59,600 bases of DNA from an uncultured Oscillospiraceae bacterium (GTDB taxonomy: Bacteria > Bacillota > Clostridia > Oscillospirales > Acutalibacteraceae): positions 1 to 59,600 of the forward strand of contig UQBX01000011.1 in the NCBI GenBank assembly GCA_900539425.1, written 5' to 3'. The notes beneath the pieces were generated by a model. The model saw only the letters and a program-made list of their open reading frames with translations. It was not told where the DNA came from and made no database searches. Positions 24,009-33,176 of this stretch are shown in pieces. The stretch's first letter is position 1, and each line of letters starts with the position of its first letter. The translations under genes and the position numbers were made by a program.

Positions 24009-26735
24009 TTGACAAATGCAGATTGTGGGAAAGGTGGCATTTCAGATTTGGAGAAAAGAAAGACACCCGATCAATTTTTAAAAGAAATAAGGGAAGAAGA
24101 ACGCAGAAAGACACGAGGAAAACTAAAAATCTTTTTCGGCTATGCAGCAGGCGTTGGCAAAACATATTCAATGCTTATGGCTGCACATGCCGCTAAGAAT
24201 AGGGGAATAGATGTTGTAGCGGGATATATTGAGCCGCACGCGCGCCCCCAGACAACGGCTTTGATAAAAGGGCTTGAGGTAATACCCAAAAAAAATGTCC
24301 CGTATAACAATATTGTTTTGCATGAGTTTGATATAGACGCCGCTTTGGAAAGACATCCTCAGCTTATTTTGGTAGATGAACTTGCGCATACAAACGCTTC
24401 TTCAAGCAGACACAAAAAAAGGTATAAAGATATTGAAGAACTTTTGGAAAACGGAATTGATGTTTATACAACAGTTAATGTTCAGCACATTGAAAGCCTT
24501 AACGATATTGTTTCTTCAATTACAGGCATCAGGGTAAGGGAAAGGATACCAGATTCTGTTTTTGACAGTGCTGACCAGGTTGAACTGATAGATATTGAGC
24601 CGCGCGATCTGCTTGAAAGACTTGAAGCAGGAAAGGTATATAAAGAAACTCAGGCAAAACGAGCGGTTCAAAACTTCTTTTCAGTTGAAAATCTTACTGC
24701 TCTCAGAGAGATTGCTCTGCGCCGCTGTGCGGACAGAATGAATCTCATTACAGAGAATAACAGAATAAAAAACAAAGGCGATGTATCCGCTTCCGAACAT
24801 ATACTTGTTTGTCTTTCGTCGGCTCCTTCAAATTCAAAAATAATCCGAACCGCCGCAAGAATGGCAGGCGCTTTCAGGGCAAATTTTACTGCACTTTTTG
24901 TTGAAACACCCGATTTTCCTAATATGAGTGATGACAATAGAAATAGACTAAGGAAAAATATGCATCTTGCCCGTCAGCTTGGAGCTCACATAGAAACAGT
25001 ATACGGAGATGATGTGCCTCTTCAGATTGCTGAGTTTGCAAAGCTCTTCGGTGTTTCTAAAATTGTAATAGGAAGAAGCGCCGTACCAAAGGGAAGACTT
25101 TTTGCTAAGCCAAGTTTTACGGACAGACTGATTGAAGCTGTCCCGAACATGGATGTATATATTATTCCTGATGCTGTTTCGGGATCGAGAAGCGTTGGTT
25201 TAAAAAAATATCTAAAACCGTCAAAATCCATTTTCAGCATATCCGATACTCTGAAAAGCATTGGTATACTTGCAGGTGCAAGTGCAATAGGTCTTCTTTT
25301 TCAAAGGCTTGGATTTACGGATGCGAACATTATAATTGTTTATATATTAAGCACGATTTTTGTGGCGGCTGTAACAAAACATAAAATATACTGCTTTTTC
25401 CCATCTTTTATAAGTGTAGTTGTGTTCAATTTCTTGTTTACTGAGCCGAGATGGTCACTTAAGTTTTATGACGATGGTTATCCTGTGACATTTCTTATTA
25501 TGTTTTTAGGGGCGCTTTTCGTGAGCTCACTCACTGCCAGACTCAAAGGCAGTGCCAAGCAGTCGGCTATGTCTGCATACAGAACAAAAATACTTTTTGA
25601 AACGAATCAGCTTCTTCAGCAGAAAAAAGGCAAGACAGAAATTGCCTCTGCAACAGCAAAGCAGCTTAATAAATTGCTTAATCGGGATATAGTAGTATAT
25701 TTGAACAATGACGGTGAACTGAGTGAGCCAATGATTTTTTCTATTTCTCAAACTGATGGAAGTATAGTTTCTCAAAACGAAAGAACGGCAGCACTGTGGG
25801 TTTTAAAAAATAATAAGCACGCCGGAGCCACTACGGATACGCTTTCAAGCTCTAAATGTCTTTATCTTGCCGTGAGGGTTAACCATTCTGTTTACGCAGT
25901 TGTGGGTATAGCTATGAACTCTACTCCGCTTGATTCTTTTGAAAACAGTATATTGCTTTCAATACTAGGGGAATGTGCTCTTGCTCTTGAAAATGAAAAA
26001 AACTCAAGGGAAAAGGAGAATGCTGCTGTTCTTGTTAAAAATGAACAGATTAAGGAAACTTTATTGAAAGTTATTTCAAACGATTTACATTCGCCGTTGA
26101 AATCAATATGCAGGGATGCAAGTACACTTATTGAGCACACAGCTTCTTTAGATGATAATTCGAAGAAAAAGTATTATCATGACATATACAAGAACAGCAT
26201 TCATCTTATTAATTTGTCCGAGAATTTCATTGATGTTAGTAAATTGGAGGATGGTTCTTTTACACTTAACATTTCAAGTGTGTCAGTAGCTGATATTTTT
26301 AATTTAGCAAAAGATGAAATAAAAAATAAATATTTAGATGCTGACATTTCATTTAGAATGCCAGAAAATATTGTATATGTTAAAGCCGATAAAAGGCTGA
26401 TATCTCAGGTCATTATTAATCTGGTTGAAAATGCTGTTATATATGCTCCAGAAAATTCTAAAATAATTGTTTCTTCAAAAATTGCAGGAGATTTTGTTGA
26501 AATAAGTGTAGCGGATAATGGCTTGGGAATGTCTGATATGAATAAAAAGAAAGTTTACTACGTACTAAATTCCGAATCACAAAAATTTGAGAGCGTCAAA
26601 AACGGATTAGAAATCGGCTTGTCATTATGTAAATCTATAATTAATGAACACGGCGGTAAAATTACTGTTAGAGATAATGATCCACAAGGTTGTGTGTTTT
26701 CATTTTCACTTCAAAAAGTGAATGACTATAATTAA
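24009..26735 (+). CDS. kdpD: Full-length KdpD with a degenerate kinase site (Asn for phospho-acceptor His)
   Basis: 908 aa; TTG start with AAAGGGA upstream. Residues ~20-235 are the KdpD domain with Walker A GYAAGVGKT and Walker B LILVDELAHTN. Residues ~255-385 are the universal-stress domain (ILVCLSSAPSNS, RANFTALFVET), which reads S-S-A, 20 residues, F-T-A-L-F: close to the SxS-x20-FTAxY c-di-AMP motif described for S. aureus KdpD, but not perfect. DUF4118 membrane helices lie at ~410-510 and a GAF-like region at ~530-660. The kinase box reads SNDLHSPL: Asn691 replaces the His, and His694 replaces the usual Arg. The HATPase keeps NLVENAV and DNGLGM but has NGLEIGLSL in place of GLGLGL. It is probably a sensor that cannot phosphorylate itself and works with the short kinase. 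Confidence 0.93.
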   Translation: MTNADCGKGGISDLEKRKTPDQFLKEIREEERRKTRGKLKIFFGYAAGVGKTYSMLMAAHAAKNRGIDVVAGYIEPHARPQTTALIKGLEVIPKKNVPYNNIVLHEFDIDAALERHPQLILVDELAHTNASSSRHKKRYKDIEELLENGIDVYTTVNVQHIESLNDIVSSITGIRVRERIPDSVFDSADQVELIDIEPRDLLERLEAGKVYKETQAKRAVQNFFSVENLTALREIALRRCADRMNLITENNRIKNKGDVSASEHILVCLSSAPSNSKIIRTAARMAGAFRANFTALFVETPDFPNMSDDNRNRLRKNMHLARQLGAHIETVYGDDVPLQIAEFAKLFGVSKIVIGRSAVPKGRLFAKPSFTDRLIEAVPNMDVYIIPDAVSGSRSVGLKKYLKPSKSIFSISDTLKSIGILAGASAIGLLFQRLGFTDANIIIVYILSTIFVAAVTKHKIYCFFPSFISVVVFNFLFTEPRWSLKFYDDGYPVTFLIMFLGALFVSSLTARLKGSAKQSAMSAYRTKILFETNQLLQQKKGKTEIASATAKQLNKLLNRDIVVYLNNDGELSEPMIFSISQTDGSIVSQNERTAALWVLKNNKHAGATTDTLSSSKCLYLAVRVNHSVYAVVGIAMNSTPLDSFENSILLSILGECALALENEKNSREKENAAVLVKNEQIKETLLKVISNDLHSPLKSICRDASTLIEHTASLDDNSKKKYYHDIYKNSIHLINLSENFIDVSKLEDGSFTLNISSVSVADIFNLAKDEIKNKYLDADISFRMPENIVYVKADKRLISQVIINLVENAVIYAPENSKIIVSSKIAGDFVEISVADNGLGMSDMNKKKVYYVLNSESQKFESVKNGLEIGLSLCKSIINEHGGKITVRDNDPQGCVFSFSLQKVNDYN

Positions 26736-26936
26736 ACTTTTATATAGTGAGGTTCTGATGCAGGTGCTTTTCTTGTTTTTATGCGTGTGTTAGGACTTAT
26801 GTATCAACGATTTCAATTATATAAAACCGATAAAACTCTAAGTAAAAATCAAATCCTCATTCTTTGCTTATATTTTCTTATATTTTAGTGTTTTAATCCT
26901 TCCACTAAAAATTTAGAAGTTGGTAATGAAAGATAT

Positions 26937-27060
26937 AAAAAAGCCTCTATTTAAGCCGGATTTGGCTAAATAAAGGCTTTTTTCTTTATGTAATTTTCAC
27001 TTGCATTCAACTCTGAATTACACATTTTTCCGTCTGCCGCATCATCAAAAAGCATCAGTT
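26937..27060 (+). repeat. Dispersed terminator-type repeat, copy 3
   Basis: Hairpin AAAAAGCCTCTATTTAAGCC with GGCTAAATAAAGGCTTTTTT (26937-26983) and the shared CTTTATGTAATTTTCACTT tail, then a CATCATCAAAAAGCATCAG end. The loop differs from copies 1 and 2 (GGATTT for AAATTC) and the right arm is conserved. It probably ends the kdp transcript. The rest of 26736-27170 shows no gene. Confidence 0.8.
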
Positions 27061-27173
27061 TGTATAAAGTGTATGAATGTGTTAGTATAATAATTGTTAT
27101 TTAAGAACTGTGATTGTTTAAGTGTTAATATTGACTTGTTGAAGCTTTATTAAAACCATTCATATGAAATATT

Positions 27174-27202
27174 GTTACAAATGAAATATTATCGTATATA
27201 AT
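27174..27202 (+). promoter_or_regulatory. Promoter of the LytTR/DUF3021 pair
   Basis: GTTACA (27174-27179), 17 bases, TATAAT (27197-27202), with GGGAGGTGAT just upstream of the TTG start at 27226. The leader is very short (about 15 bases). Confidence 0.5.
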
Positions 27203-27225
27203 GCAATCATCAGGGAGGTGATGAT

Positions 27226-27669
27226 TTGAAAATTCATTTCGAGCAGGTATCCGATAAAGAATTAGAAATCATAGTTAAGGGGGATATCAATGACAGCAGC
27301 ACCATAAAAATTTTATCGATTCTTAATAGCGTTTCTGATTTCGGAAAAATAATATTGCTTAGAGAAAATGAAAGCTACATATTTGATGTAAATGAAGTGA
27401 TTTATTTTGAAACATGTTTGGGAAAATCTTACGCATATACAGCAGATAAAAAATATGAGGTGAAAGAAAAACTTTATGAATTGATTGATGACTTTAGTAA
27501 TAAAGGCTTTGTTCAAATTAATAAAAGTACAATTGTTAATATAAATTTTGTTAAATCCATTTCTGCTGAATTCAGTGGGAATTATACCGCAAGATTAAAG
27601 AATAGTAATAAAACTCTTACCATTTCTCGAAAATATTTCAATGATTTTAAGAAGTTTATAAGGAGATGA
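27226..27669 (+). CDS. LytTR-family DNA-binding regulator
   Basis: 147 aa, TTG start with a strong GGGAGGTGAT site. The C-terminal ~100 residues are a LytTR domain: IFDVNEVIYFETCLGKSYAY, LIDDFSNKGFVQINKSTIVN (key INKS/Q-x-x-K-S-x-x-V-N helix turn) and TLTISRKYFNDFKKFI. The N-terminal ~45 residues are a short alpha/beta extension, not a phospho-receiver. Stand-alone LytTR proteins paired with DUF3021 membrane proteins are common in Firmicutes, where they regulate their own and neighbouring genes. The partner starts four bases downstream. Confidence 0.88.
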   Translation: MKIHFEQVSDKELEIIVKGDINDSSTIKILSILNSVSDFGKIILLRENESYIFDVNEVIYFETCLGKSYAYTADKKYEVKEKLYELIDDFSNKGFVQINKSTIVNINFVKSISAEFSGNYTARLKNSNKTLTISRKYFNDFKKFIRR

Positions 27670-27673
27670 GTTT

Positions 27674-28072
27674 ATGAAAAAAGTATTTAATATATTAGAG
27701 TTTGCCTTGGTTGGTGCAGGTATCGGCTCTATAATAACTACTATTTGCATTTCAGCTATAGCAGGCGAGATATGCAGAACAAAAGATTTTGCAGTTTGGA
27801 TTACTGTTTCTGCAATAATCGGGATTGTAACAAAAATAATGTATTCAGATAAGATAAATTTGATTATTTCAACTATAATTCATTTGTGTGTTTCATTTGT
27901 TTCCGTTTTATCTGCATCGTATATTTGCGGTTATGGAAATACTTTGGTAGAACTAGTTAAAAATATTCTTCCTGTATTTTTGATTATTTATTTAGTTATC
28001 TATGTAATAATCTTTGTTGCATCAAAATTAAATGAAAAAGCTGTAAATACAGCTCTTAATGACAAAAGCTAA
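27674..28072 (+). CDS. DUF3021-like four-helix membrane protein
   Basis: 132 aa, four membrane segments (ALVGAGIGSIITTICISAIA, FAVWITVSAIIGIV, IISTIIHLCVSFVSVLSA, ILPVFLIIYLVIYVIIFV). It begins four bases after the LytTR gene with an AAGGAGATGAG site inside that gene. In related pairs the membrane protein restrains the LytTR regulator, so this is a likely sensor or antagonist. A terminator follows, making a two-gene operon. Confidence 0.75.
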   Translation: MKKVFNILEFALVGAGIGSIITTICISAIAGEICRTKDFAVWITVSAIIGIVTKIMYSDKINLIISTIIHLCVSFVSVLSASYICGYGNTLVELVKNILPVFLIIYLVIYVIIFVASKLNEKAVNTALNDKS

Positions 28073-28104
28073 TGATTATATTTTGTTAATAGGATAATAC
28101 ATAT

Positions 28105-28137
28105 AAAAAGCCTTGCAGATGTTCTGCAAGGCTTTTT
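28105..28137 (+). terminator. Terminator after LytTR/DUF3021
   Basis: Perfect 14-bp stem AAAAAGCCTTGCAG with its complement around an ATGTT loop, ending in a T-run. Confidence 0.9.
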
Positions 28138-28270
28138 ATATTTTAAACCTACAACATTGCTCGATTATAAAAGGATACATTTTGCCATAATTAAGAAACA
28201 TTTATCAATAGATTTTTAGTTAATATGACTATACAATTGAAATGTAATAAGGTGTTTGGGAGATAAAGTT

Positions 28271-30553
28271 ATGAACAATCTAAAATTGTCATATTTTCCT
28301 CTTGGTGCAGTATCAGCTGAGGGATATTTAAAAACACAGCTTGAGTTACAGAGAAACAATATAACTAATTATATGGAACTGTATGATGAGTACAGTGAAA
28401 ACAGTGGTTGGTTCGGCGGAGAAGGCGAAAGCTGGGAACGCGGACCGTATTATGTCAGAGGGCTTACAGCGCTTGCATATACGATGAATGACAGGGAGCT
28501 TATTAAAAGAGCAAAAAAATGGATTGATTATGCAATAGAAAGTCAGCAGGCAGAAGGAAATTTCGGAAGTAAAAAAATACTTTCTAAAGCGTTGAGTGAA
28601 AAGACGCAGGATGAATGTGCGGATGAATGGTGGGCGAGGATGCCTATGCTTATGGCAATTTCTGATTATTATGACGCAGAGTGCTCACTGGGTAACGAGG
28701 ATTTAAGAGTCCTAAATTTTTTTGAAAAATACTTTAAATTTCAACTTGAAAACCTGAAAAATTTCAGGCTTAAAGGCTGGGCTGAATACCGAGGTGCAGA
28801 TAATATTGTTTCTGTAATTTGGTACAAAAATAAATGTCTTGAAAAAGGAATTAAAGAAAAAGAGCTCAAATGGCTTGATGAATTGGCAGAACTAATTCTT
28901 TCTCAGTCTTTTGATTGGAGTAACTCTTTTGAGAAAACTTATACAAGAGAACACGTTGTAAACACAACTCAAGGTTATAAATATCCTTTTGTAAAATATC
29001 TTCTTAACGGTGACAAATCAGAACTAAACAAACTAAAGATCGGATTATGCAGAATTGGCAATGATCACGGAAGAATTGACTTCCTTCCTAATGCAGATGA
29101 AGCGGCAAAGGATAACAGAGCTGTTAACGGTACTGAGACTTGTGCCGTAGTCGAAGGAATGCTGTCTCTTGAAATTGCGGGTCAAATCAGTTTTGAAGGA
29201 TATATTTACGATCTTCTTGAAAGCTATTGCTACAATAATCTGCCTAACTGCTTTGATTACAATTTGACAGCTTACAATTACTATCAGGTGGAAAACAGCG
29301 TTTTAATGACTCATGGCCAGCATGGCTTTGTAAATGATCACGGAGATAGCAACGCTCTTGGTATCGGCGGATTTGAATGCTGTTTTTCAAATCTTCACAT
29401 GGGGTATCCGAAATTTGTTCAGAGTATGTGGGCGAAAGATAATAATGATAAATCAATAGTTTTGTTATGTTATGGTTCAAATTGCCTTGATACAAAGTTT
29501 AACGGTAAAAGAGTTATATTTAAACAAATTACAAACTATCCTTATTCAGATAATATTAAGCTGCAATATCTAGGAGAAGATACTTGCTTAAAACTTAAAT
29601 TCCGCATACCTCTGTGGACAAAAAAGTATGATGTTTGCTTAAACGGAAATAGAATCGAATATAAAAAACAAGGTAATTTTGCTGTATTAGAATCTGATTT
29701 TAAGCTTGGTGATGAAATCGAAATTGATTTGCTTAGTGAAATAGAAGTTGTTGATTTTCATAATAATTCAATGTATGTCAGAAAAGGCTCTGTTTTATAT
29801 TGTAATCCGATAAAAGAAGACTGGAGAGAGATAACAGATTATAAATACAGAGGTGTAAAATACGCTCCAAAGGGTACATCAAAAAACTGGGAAATATACC
29901 CGGCTGAAGACTGGAATTATACATTTGAAAAAAATGAATTGATGAAATTTGAAGTGAATAGTCAGTACGACAATTCAAAACCATCAACACCGTATAACTA
30001 TCCTTGCTCAATAGAACTGGATATGAAAAAAGCAGATAACTGGCATCTTGACGGTAACAATGCAGCAACAATATATTCTGCTAATTGCCAGGGGGAAAAT
30101 GTTAGACGTAAATTGATACCTACGGCTTTTTCAAGACTGAAAATATCAGTTTTTCCGAAAATCGGCGGAAATATTGAAATGTATAAAGAGGATAACAAGG
30201 AAATTCTTAAATATATTAATAGTAATTTAATGAATGTGCCCGTTGTTAATTCGAAAATAAATATAGCACACGGAGTTGCACAATTAACATTTAAAGTGAA
30301 TGAAAATTCAAATTACAAGTATTATATAATTTACGGAACTGAAAGCGGCGTTTACACAGATATTTCAGAGAAGATTTCTGAAAATGCCTACATACACAGC
30401 GGAGATCCTTACGGCGCAAGGATTGAGTATGATAAAAGCGCAGTTAGTCTTGATAACAACAAAATATATTATCTTCGCATAGCGTATATGCTTGACGGTG
30501 ATCTGAAAAAAATATCCAAGGAACTGATTTTTAATAATATTAAGGAGAATTGA
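28271..30553 (+). CDS. GH127-type (DUF1680) glycoside hydrolase, beta-L-arabinofuranosidase-like
   Basis: 760 aa from the ATG at 28271 (GGGAGAT upstream; a TTG at 28256 would add five residues). It has the DUF1680 alpha/alpha-barrel: GESWERGPYYVRGLTALAY, DEWWARMPMLMAI, then GTETCAVVE (Glu289, Cys291) and FECCFSNLHMGYPKF (Cys370, Cys371). In Bifidobacterium HypBA1 the E-x-C and C-C residues bind zinc and one Cys is the nucleophile; all four are kept here. Beta-sandwich domains follow and the last ~120 residues look like a fibronectin-type module. No signal peptide. First gene of a ten-gene plus-strand operon. Related DUF1680 proteins have varied substrates, so the L-arabinofuranoside specificity is only the default guess. 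Confidence 0.78.
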   Translation: MNNLKLSYFPLGAVSAEGYLKTQLELQRNNITNYMELYDEYSENSGWFGGEGESWERGPYYVRGLTALAYTMNDRELIKRAKKWIDYAIESQQAEGNFGSKKILSKALSEKTQDECADEWWARMPMLMAISDYYDAECSLGNEDLRVLNFFEKYFKFQLENLKNFRLKGWAEYRGADNIVSVIWYKNKCLEKGIKEKELKWLDELAELILSQSFDWSNSFEKTYTREHVVNTTQGYKYPFVKYLLNGDKSELNKLKIGLCRIGNDHGRIDFLPNADEAAKDNRAVNGTETCAVVEGMLSLEIAGQISFEGYIYDLLESYCYNNLPNCFDYNLTAYNYYQVENSVLMTHGQHGFVNDHGDSNALGIGGFECCFSNLHMGYPKFVQSMWAKDNNDKSIVLLCYGSNCLDTKFNGKRVIFKQITNYPYSDNIKLQYLGEDTCLKLKFRIPLWTKKYDVCLNGNRIEYKKQGNFAVLESDFKLGDEIEIDLLSEIEVVDFHNNSMYVRKGSVLYCNPIKEDWREITDYKYRGVKYAPKGTSKNWEIYPAEDWNYTFEKNELMKFEVNSQYDNSKPSTPYNYPCSIELDMKKADNWHLDGNNAATIYSANCQGENVRRKLIPTAFSRLKISVFPKIGGNIEMYKEDNKEILKYINSNLMNVPVVNSKINIAHGVAQLTFKVNENSNYKYYIIYGTESGVYTDISEKISENAYIHSGDPYGARIEYDKSAVSLDNNKIYYLRIAYMLDGDLKKISKELIFNNIKEN

Positions 30554-30555
30554 AA

Positions 30556-32271
30556 ATGACATTATCAAAAGTATACAGAACAGAATATCCACGTCCGCAG
30601 TTTAAAAGAGACAGCTATATATGTCTTAACGGTCAATGGGATTTTGAAATAGATTATTCCCAGAGCGGCGAAGAAAGAGAGTTTTATAAGAATTCCAAGG
30701 TTTTAAGCGGTAAAATAAATGTTCCTTTTTGCCCGGAAAGCAAGCTGTCAGGAATAGAAAATGTAGATTTTATGCCGTGTGTTTGGTACAAAAAGAAAAT
30801 TGAAGTTATAAAAACCGATAAAAGAATATTACTTCATTTCGGTGGTGTCGATTATATGTGCCGTCTTTATGTAAATGAGCGAGAAGCCGGTACTCACGCA
30901 GGTTACGGTTCGTTTTATTTTGACATAACGGATTATGTTAATGACGGAGAGAATGTACTTGCACTTGTTTGCTATGACGATACAAGAAGCGGAAAACAGC
31001 CTCTCGGTAAACAAAGCCGCAGTTTTTATTCAAAGGGCTGTGATTATACAAGAACAACAGGTATATGGCAGACCGTTTGGATTGAAGAAGTAGATAATGA
31101 GTACATAAAAAGCGTTAAGGTAACAGCTGATATTCATTCCGGCGATGTTGTTTTTGAGGCAAAAGTTTGCGGCAGCGGTATTTTAAACGCAAAAATTTCT
31201 TTTGAAGGAAAAGAAATAACATCAGTTTCTCAGAATGCTCAAAACGGAATGAATGTGTTTACTGCAAATGTCAGCGATCCTGTGCTTTGGGAACTCGGAA
31301 ACGGCCGTTTGTATGATGTTGAATATACTTTTTGCTCTGATAAAGTTAGTTCATATTTCGCGTTTAGAGATATAAGAATTTCAGGAAATAAAGTTTTGTT
31401 AAACGATAGACCTGTATTTCAAAGACTTATTCTTGATCAGGGATTTTATCCTGACGGTATTTGGACTGCACCGTCTGACAAGGATTTAAAAAATGATATC
31501 ATACTTCAAATGAACTTGGGCTTTAACGGCGCAAGGCTTCACCAGAAAGTTTTTGAGGAAAGATATCTCTACTGGGCAGATAAACTCGGATATATTGTTT
31601 GGGGAGAATTTCCGTCCTGGGGACTGGATATTACCTCTTTAGAGGGCGCGTATGAATTTATACCACAGTGGTTTGAAATAGTTGAAAGGGATTACAATCA
31701 TCCTTCGGTTGTTTGCTGGTGCCCATTTAACGAAACATGGGATTATAACGGAAAGCCGGCTGATAAAAGAGTTCTTGAACTTGTGTATACCGCTACAAAA
31801 GCATTTGATTCTATAAGACCTGTTATTGATACAAGCGGAAGCTATCATTCTATGCTTACTGATATATATGACATTCATGATTATGAGCAGGACGCTGACA
31901 AAATGCGCAATAAATGGCACGGACTTAAAGATGATGAAACATTTGATAATTTCCCGGATAGACAGACATACGGCGGTCAGCCTGTGATGCTGTCGGAATA
32001 CGGCGGCATTTGGTGGGCTCCCGGCAGAAAAGACGGCTGGGGATATGGAAATGCACCTGAAACAAAAGAAGAGTATATCAATCGCTATTGCGGCCTTACA
32101 AAGGCATTGCTTTCATCTGATCGCCTCTGTGGATTTTGTTTTACACAGGCAACTGATGTTGAGCAGGAGCAAAACGGTCTGTATTATTATGACAGATCTG
32201 TGAAATTTTCACCTGAGGAATACAGTAAGATCAAAGATGCAAATGAAACAGTTGCAGAAATAGAAAAATGA
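30556..32271 (+). CDS. GH2 beta-glycosidase (beta-galactosidase-like)
   Basis: 571 aa from the ATG at 30556 (AAGGAG eight bases upstream), two bases after the previous stop. The sugar-binding domain opens with SYICLNGQWDFEID and VPFCPES, followed by an Ig-like domain. The TIM barrel has the acid/base Glu in PFNETWDYNG (about E393) and the nucleophile in MLSEYGGIWW (about E481). It is shorter than LacZ and lacks C-terminal domains. No signal peptide, so it acts in the cytoplasm. Beta-galactosidase is likely given GH95/GH36 neighbours; other beta-linked substrates cannot be excluded. Confidence 0.85.
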   Translation: MTLSKVYRTEYPRPQFKRDSYICLNGQWDFEIDYSQSGEEREFYKNSKVLSGKINVPFCPESKLSGIENVDFMPCVWYKKKIEVIKTDKRILLHFGGVDYMCRLYVNEREAGTHAGYGSFYFDITDYVNDGENVLALVCYDDTRSGKQPLGKQSRSFYSKGCDYTRTTGIWQTVWIEEVDNEYIKSVKVTADIHSGDVVFEAKVCGSGILNAKISFEGKEITSVSQNAQNGMNVFTANVSDPVLWELGNGRLYDVEYTFCSDKVSSYFAFRDIRISGNKVLLNDRPVFQRLILDQGFYPDGIWTAPSDKDLKNDIILQMNLGFNGARLHQKVFEERYLYWADKLGYIVWGEFPSWGLDITSLEGAYEFIPQWFEIVERDYNHPSVVCWCPFNETWDYNGKPADKRVLELVYTATKAFDSIRPVIDTSGSYHSMLTDIYDIHDYEQDADKMRNKWHGLKDDETFDNFPDRQTYGGQPVMLSEYGGIWWAPGRKDGWGYGNAPETKEEYINRYCGLTKALLSSDRLCGFCFTQATDVEQEQNGLYYYDRSVKFSPEEYSKIKDANETVAEIEK

Positions 32272-33167
32272 AAAAAAGAGTTTTAGTTATCTATAATCCC
32301 CGTTCAGGCAGTGATATATCAAGAAAAGGAACAAAACATTTTTGCGATTCATTTCCGCGTGACAGATTTGATTTAAAAATCATTATAACCAAAGGCAAAA
32401 GTGACGCTAAGGCAATAGCTTTTGAGAACAAATCTAACTTTGATTTAATTGTGTCTGCCGGCGGAGACGGAACATTTAATGAAGTAATTAACGGAACTAT
32501 GCCTGATTTAAAGCCGATTGCGTATTATCCAAACGGAACTACTAATGACACTGCAAAAACTCTTGGTATCAGCAGCAGGATAGAGGATACAGTTTCGTTA
32601 ATAGAAAGCGGAAAAATCGAAAATTTAGATGTAGGAAAGATGAATGGCACTTATTTTTTCTGTACTGTGTCTTTTGGGTTTGGTTCAAACGCTTCATTAA
32701 AAACAAATCAGTCTTTGAAAAATGTTTTAGGGCATTTTGCGTATATAGTTTCAGGCATAAAAAATGCAGGGGATATAAGGCCTGTTAAAATGAAAATTAC
32801 ATTAGATAATGAAACTTTAAACGGTGAATTTGTTTTCGGAGCTGTTGTAAACACAATTTCGGTAGGCGGTATATTTAATATCAGTGAAAATAATTTTAAA
32901 CTGAATGACGGGGAATTTGAAGTAGTTCTTGTTCCTAAAATTAACAGTATGATTGAGATACCCAAATTGCTTGCGCTTCTCAGGCAGCAAAAATTTGATA
33001 ATCATCATATTATTGTTAAGAAGTGCAGAAACATTCTCTTTGAAGCGGACAGAAAAATACCGTGGCTTGTAGACGGAGAAAACAGCGGCTGTAACAGTCA
33101 TGTCAGCATTGATGTGATAAAGAAGGGTATCAGAGTTTATACACCTCAAAATAATAGTTATTTATAG
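32268..33167 (+). CDS. Diacylglycerol kinase-family lipid kinase (YegS/DgkB type)
   Basis: 299 aa. The catalytic domain shows YNPRSGS at the start, SAGGDGTFNEVINGT (the GGDGT nucleotide motif) and YPNGTTNDTAKTLGI; the C-terminal beta-sandwich ends with the family's PWLVDGE motif. All core residues are present. The start codon overlaps the GH2 stop (ATGA), so translation is coupled. These enzymes phosphorylate diacylglycerol, sphingosine-like bases or related lipids at the membrane. Its place inside a glycosidase operon is unusual and suggests a glycolipid or lipid-linked glycan substrate; that link is inferred. Confidence 0.85.
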   Translation: MKKRVLVIYNPRSGSDISRKGTKHFCDSFPRDRFDLKIIITKGKSDAKAIAFENKSNFDLIVSAGGDGTFNEVINGTMPDLKPIAYYPNGTTNDTAKTLGISSRIEDTVSLIESGKIENLDVGKMNGTYFFCTVSFGFGSNASLKTNQSLKNVLGHFAYIVSGIKNAGDIRPVKMKITLDNETLNGEFVFGAVVNTISVGGIFNISENNFKLNDGEFEVVLVPKINSMIEIPKLLALLRQQKFDNHHIIVKKCRNILFEADRKIPWLVDGENSGCNSHVSIDVIKKGIRVYTPQNNSYL

Positions 33168-33176
33168 GAGCTTAGT

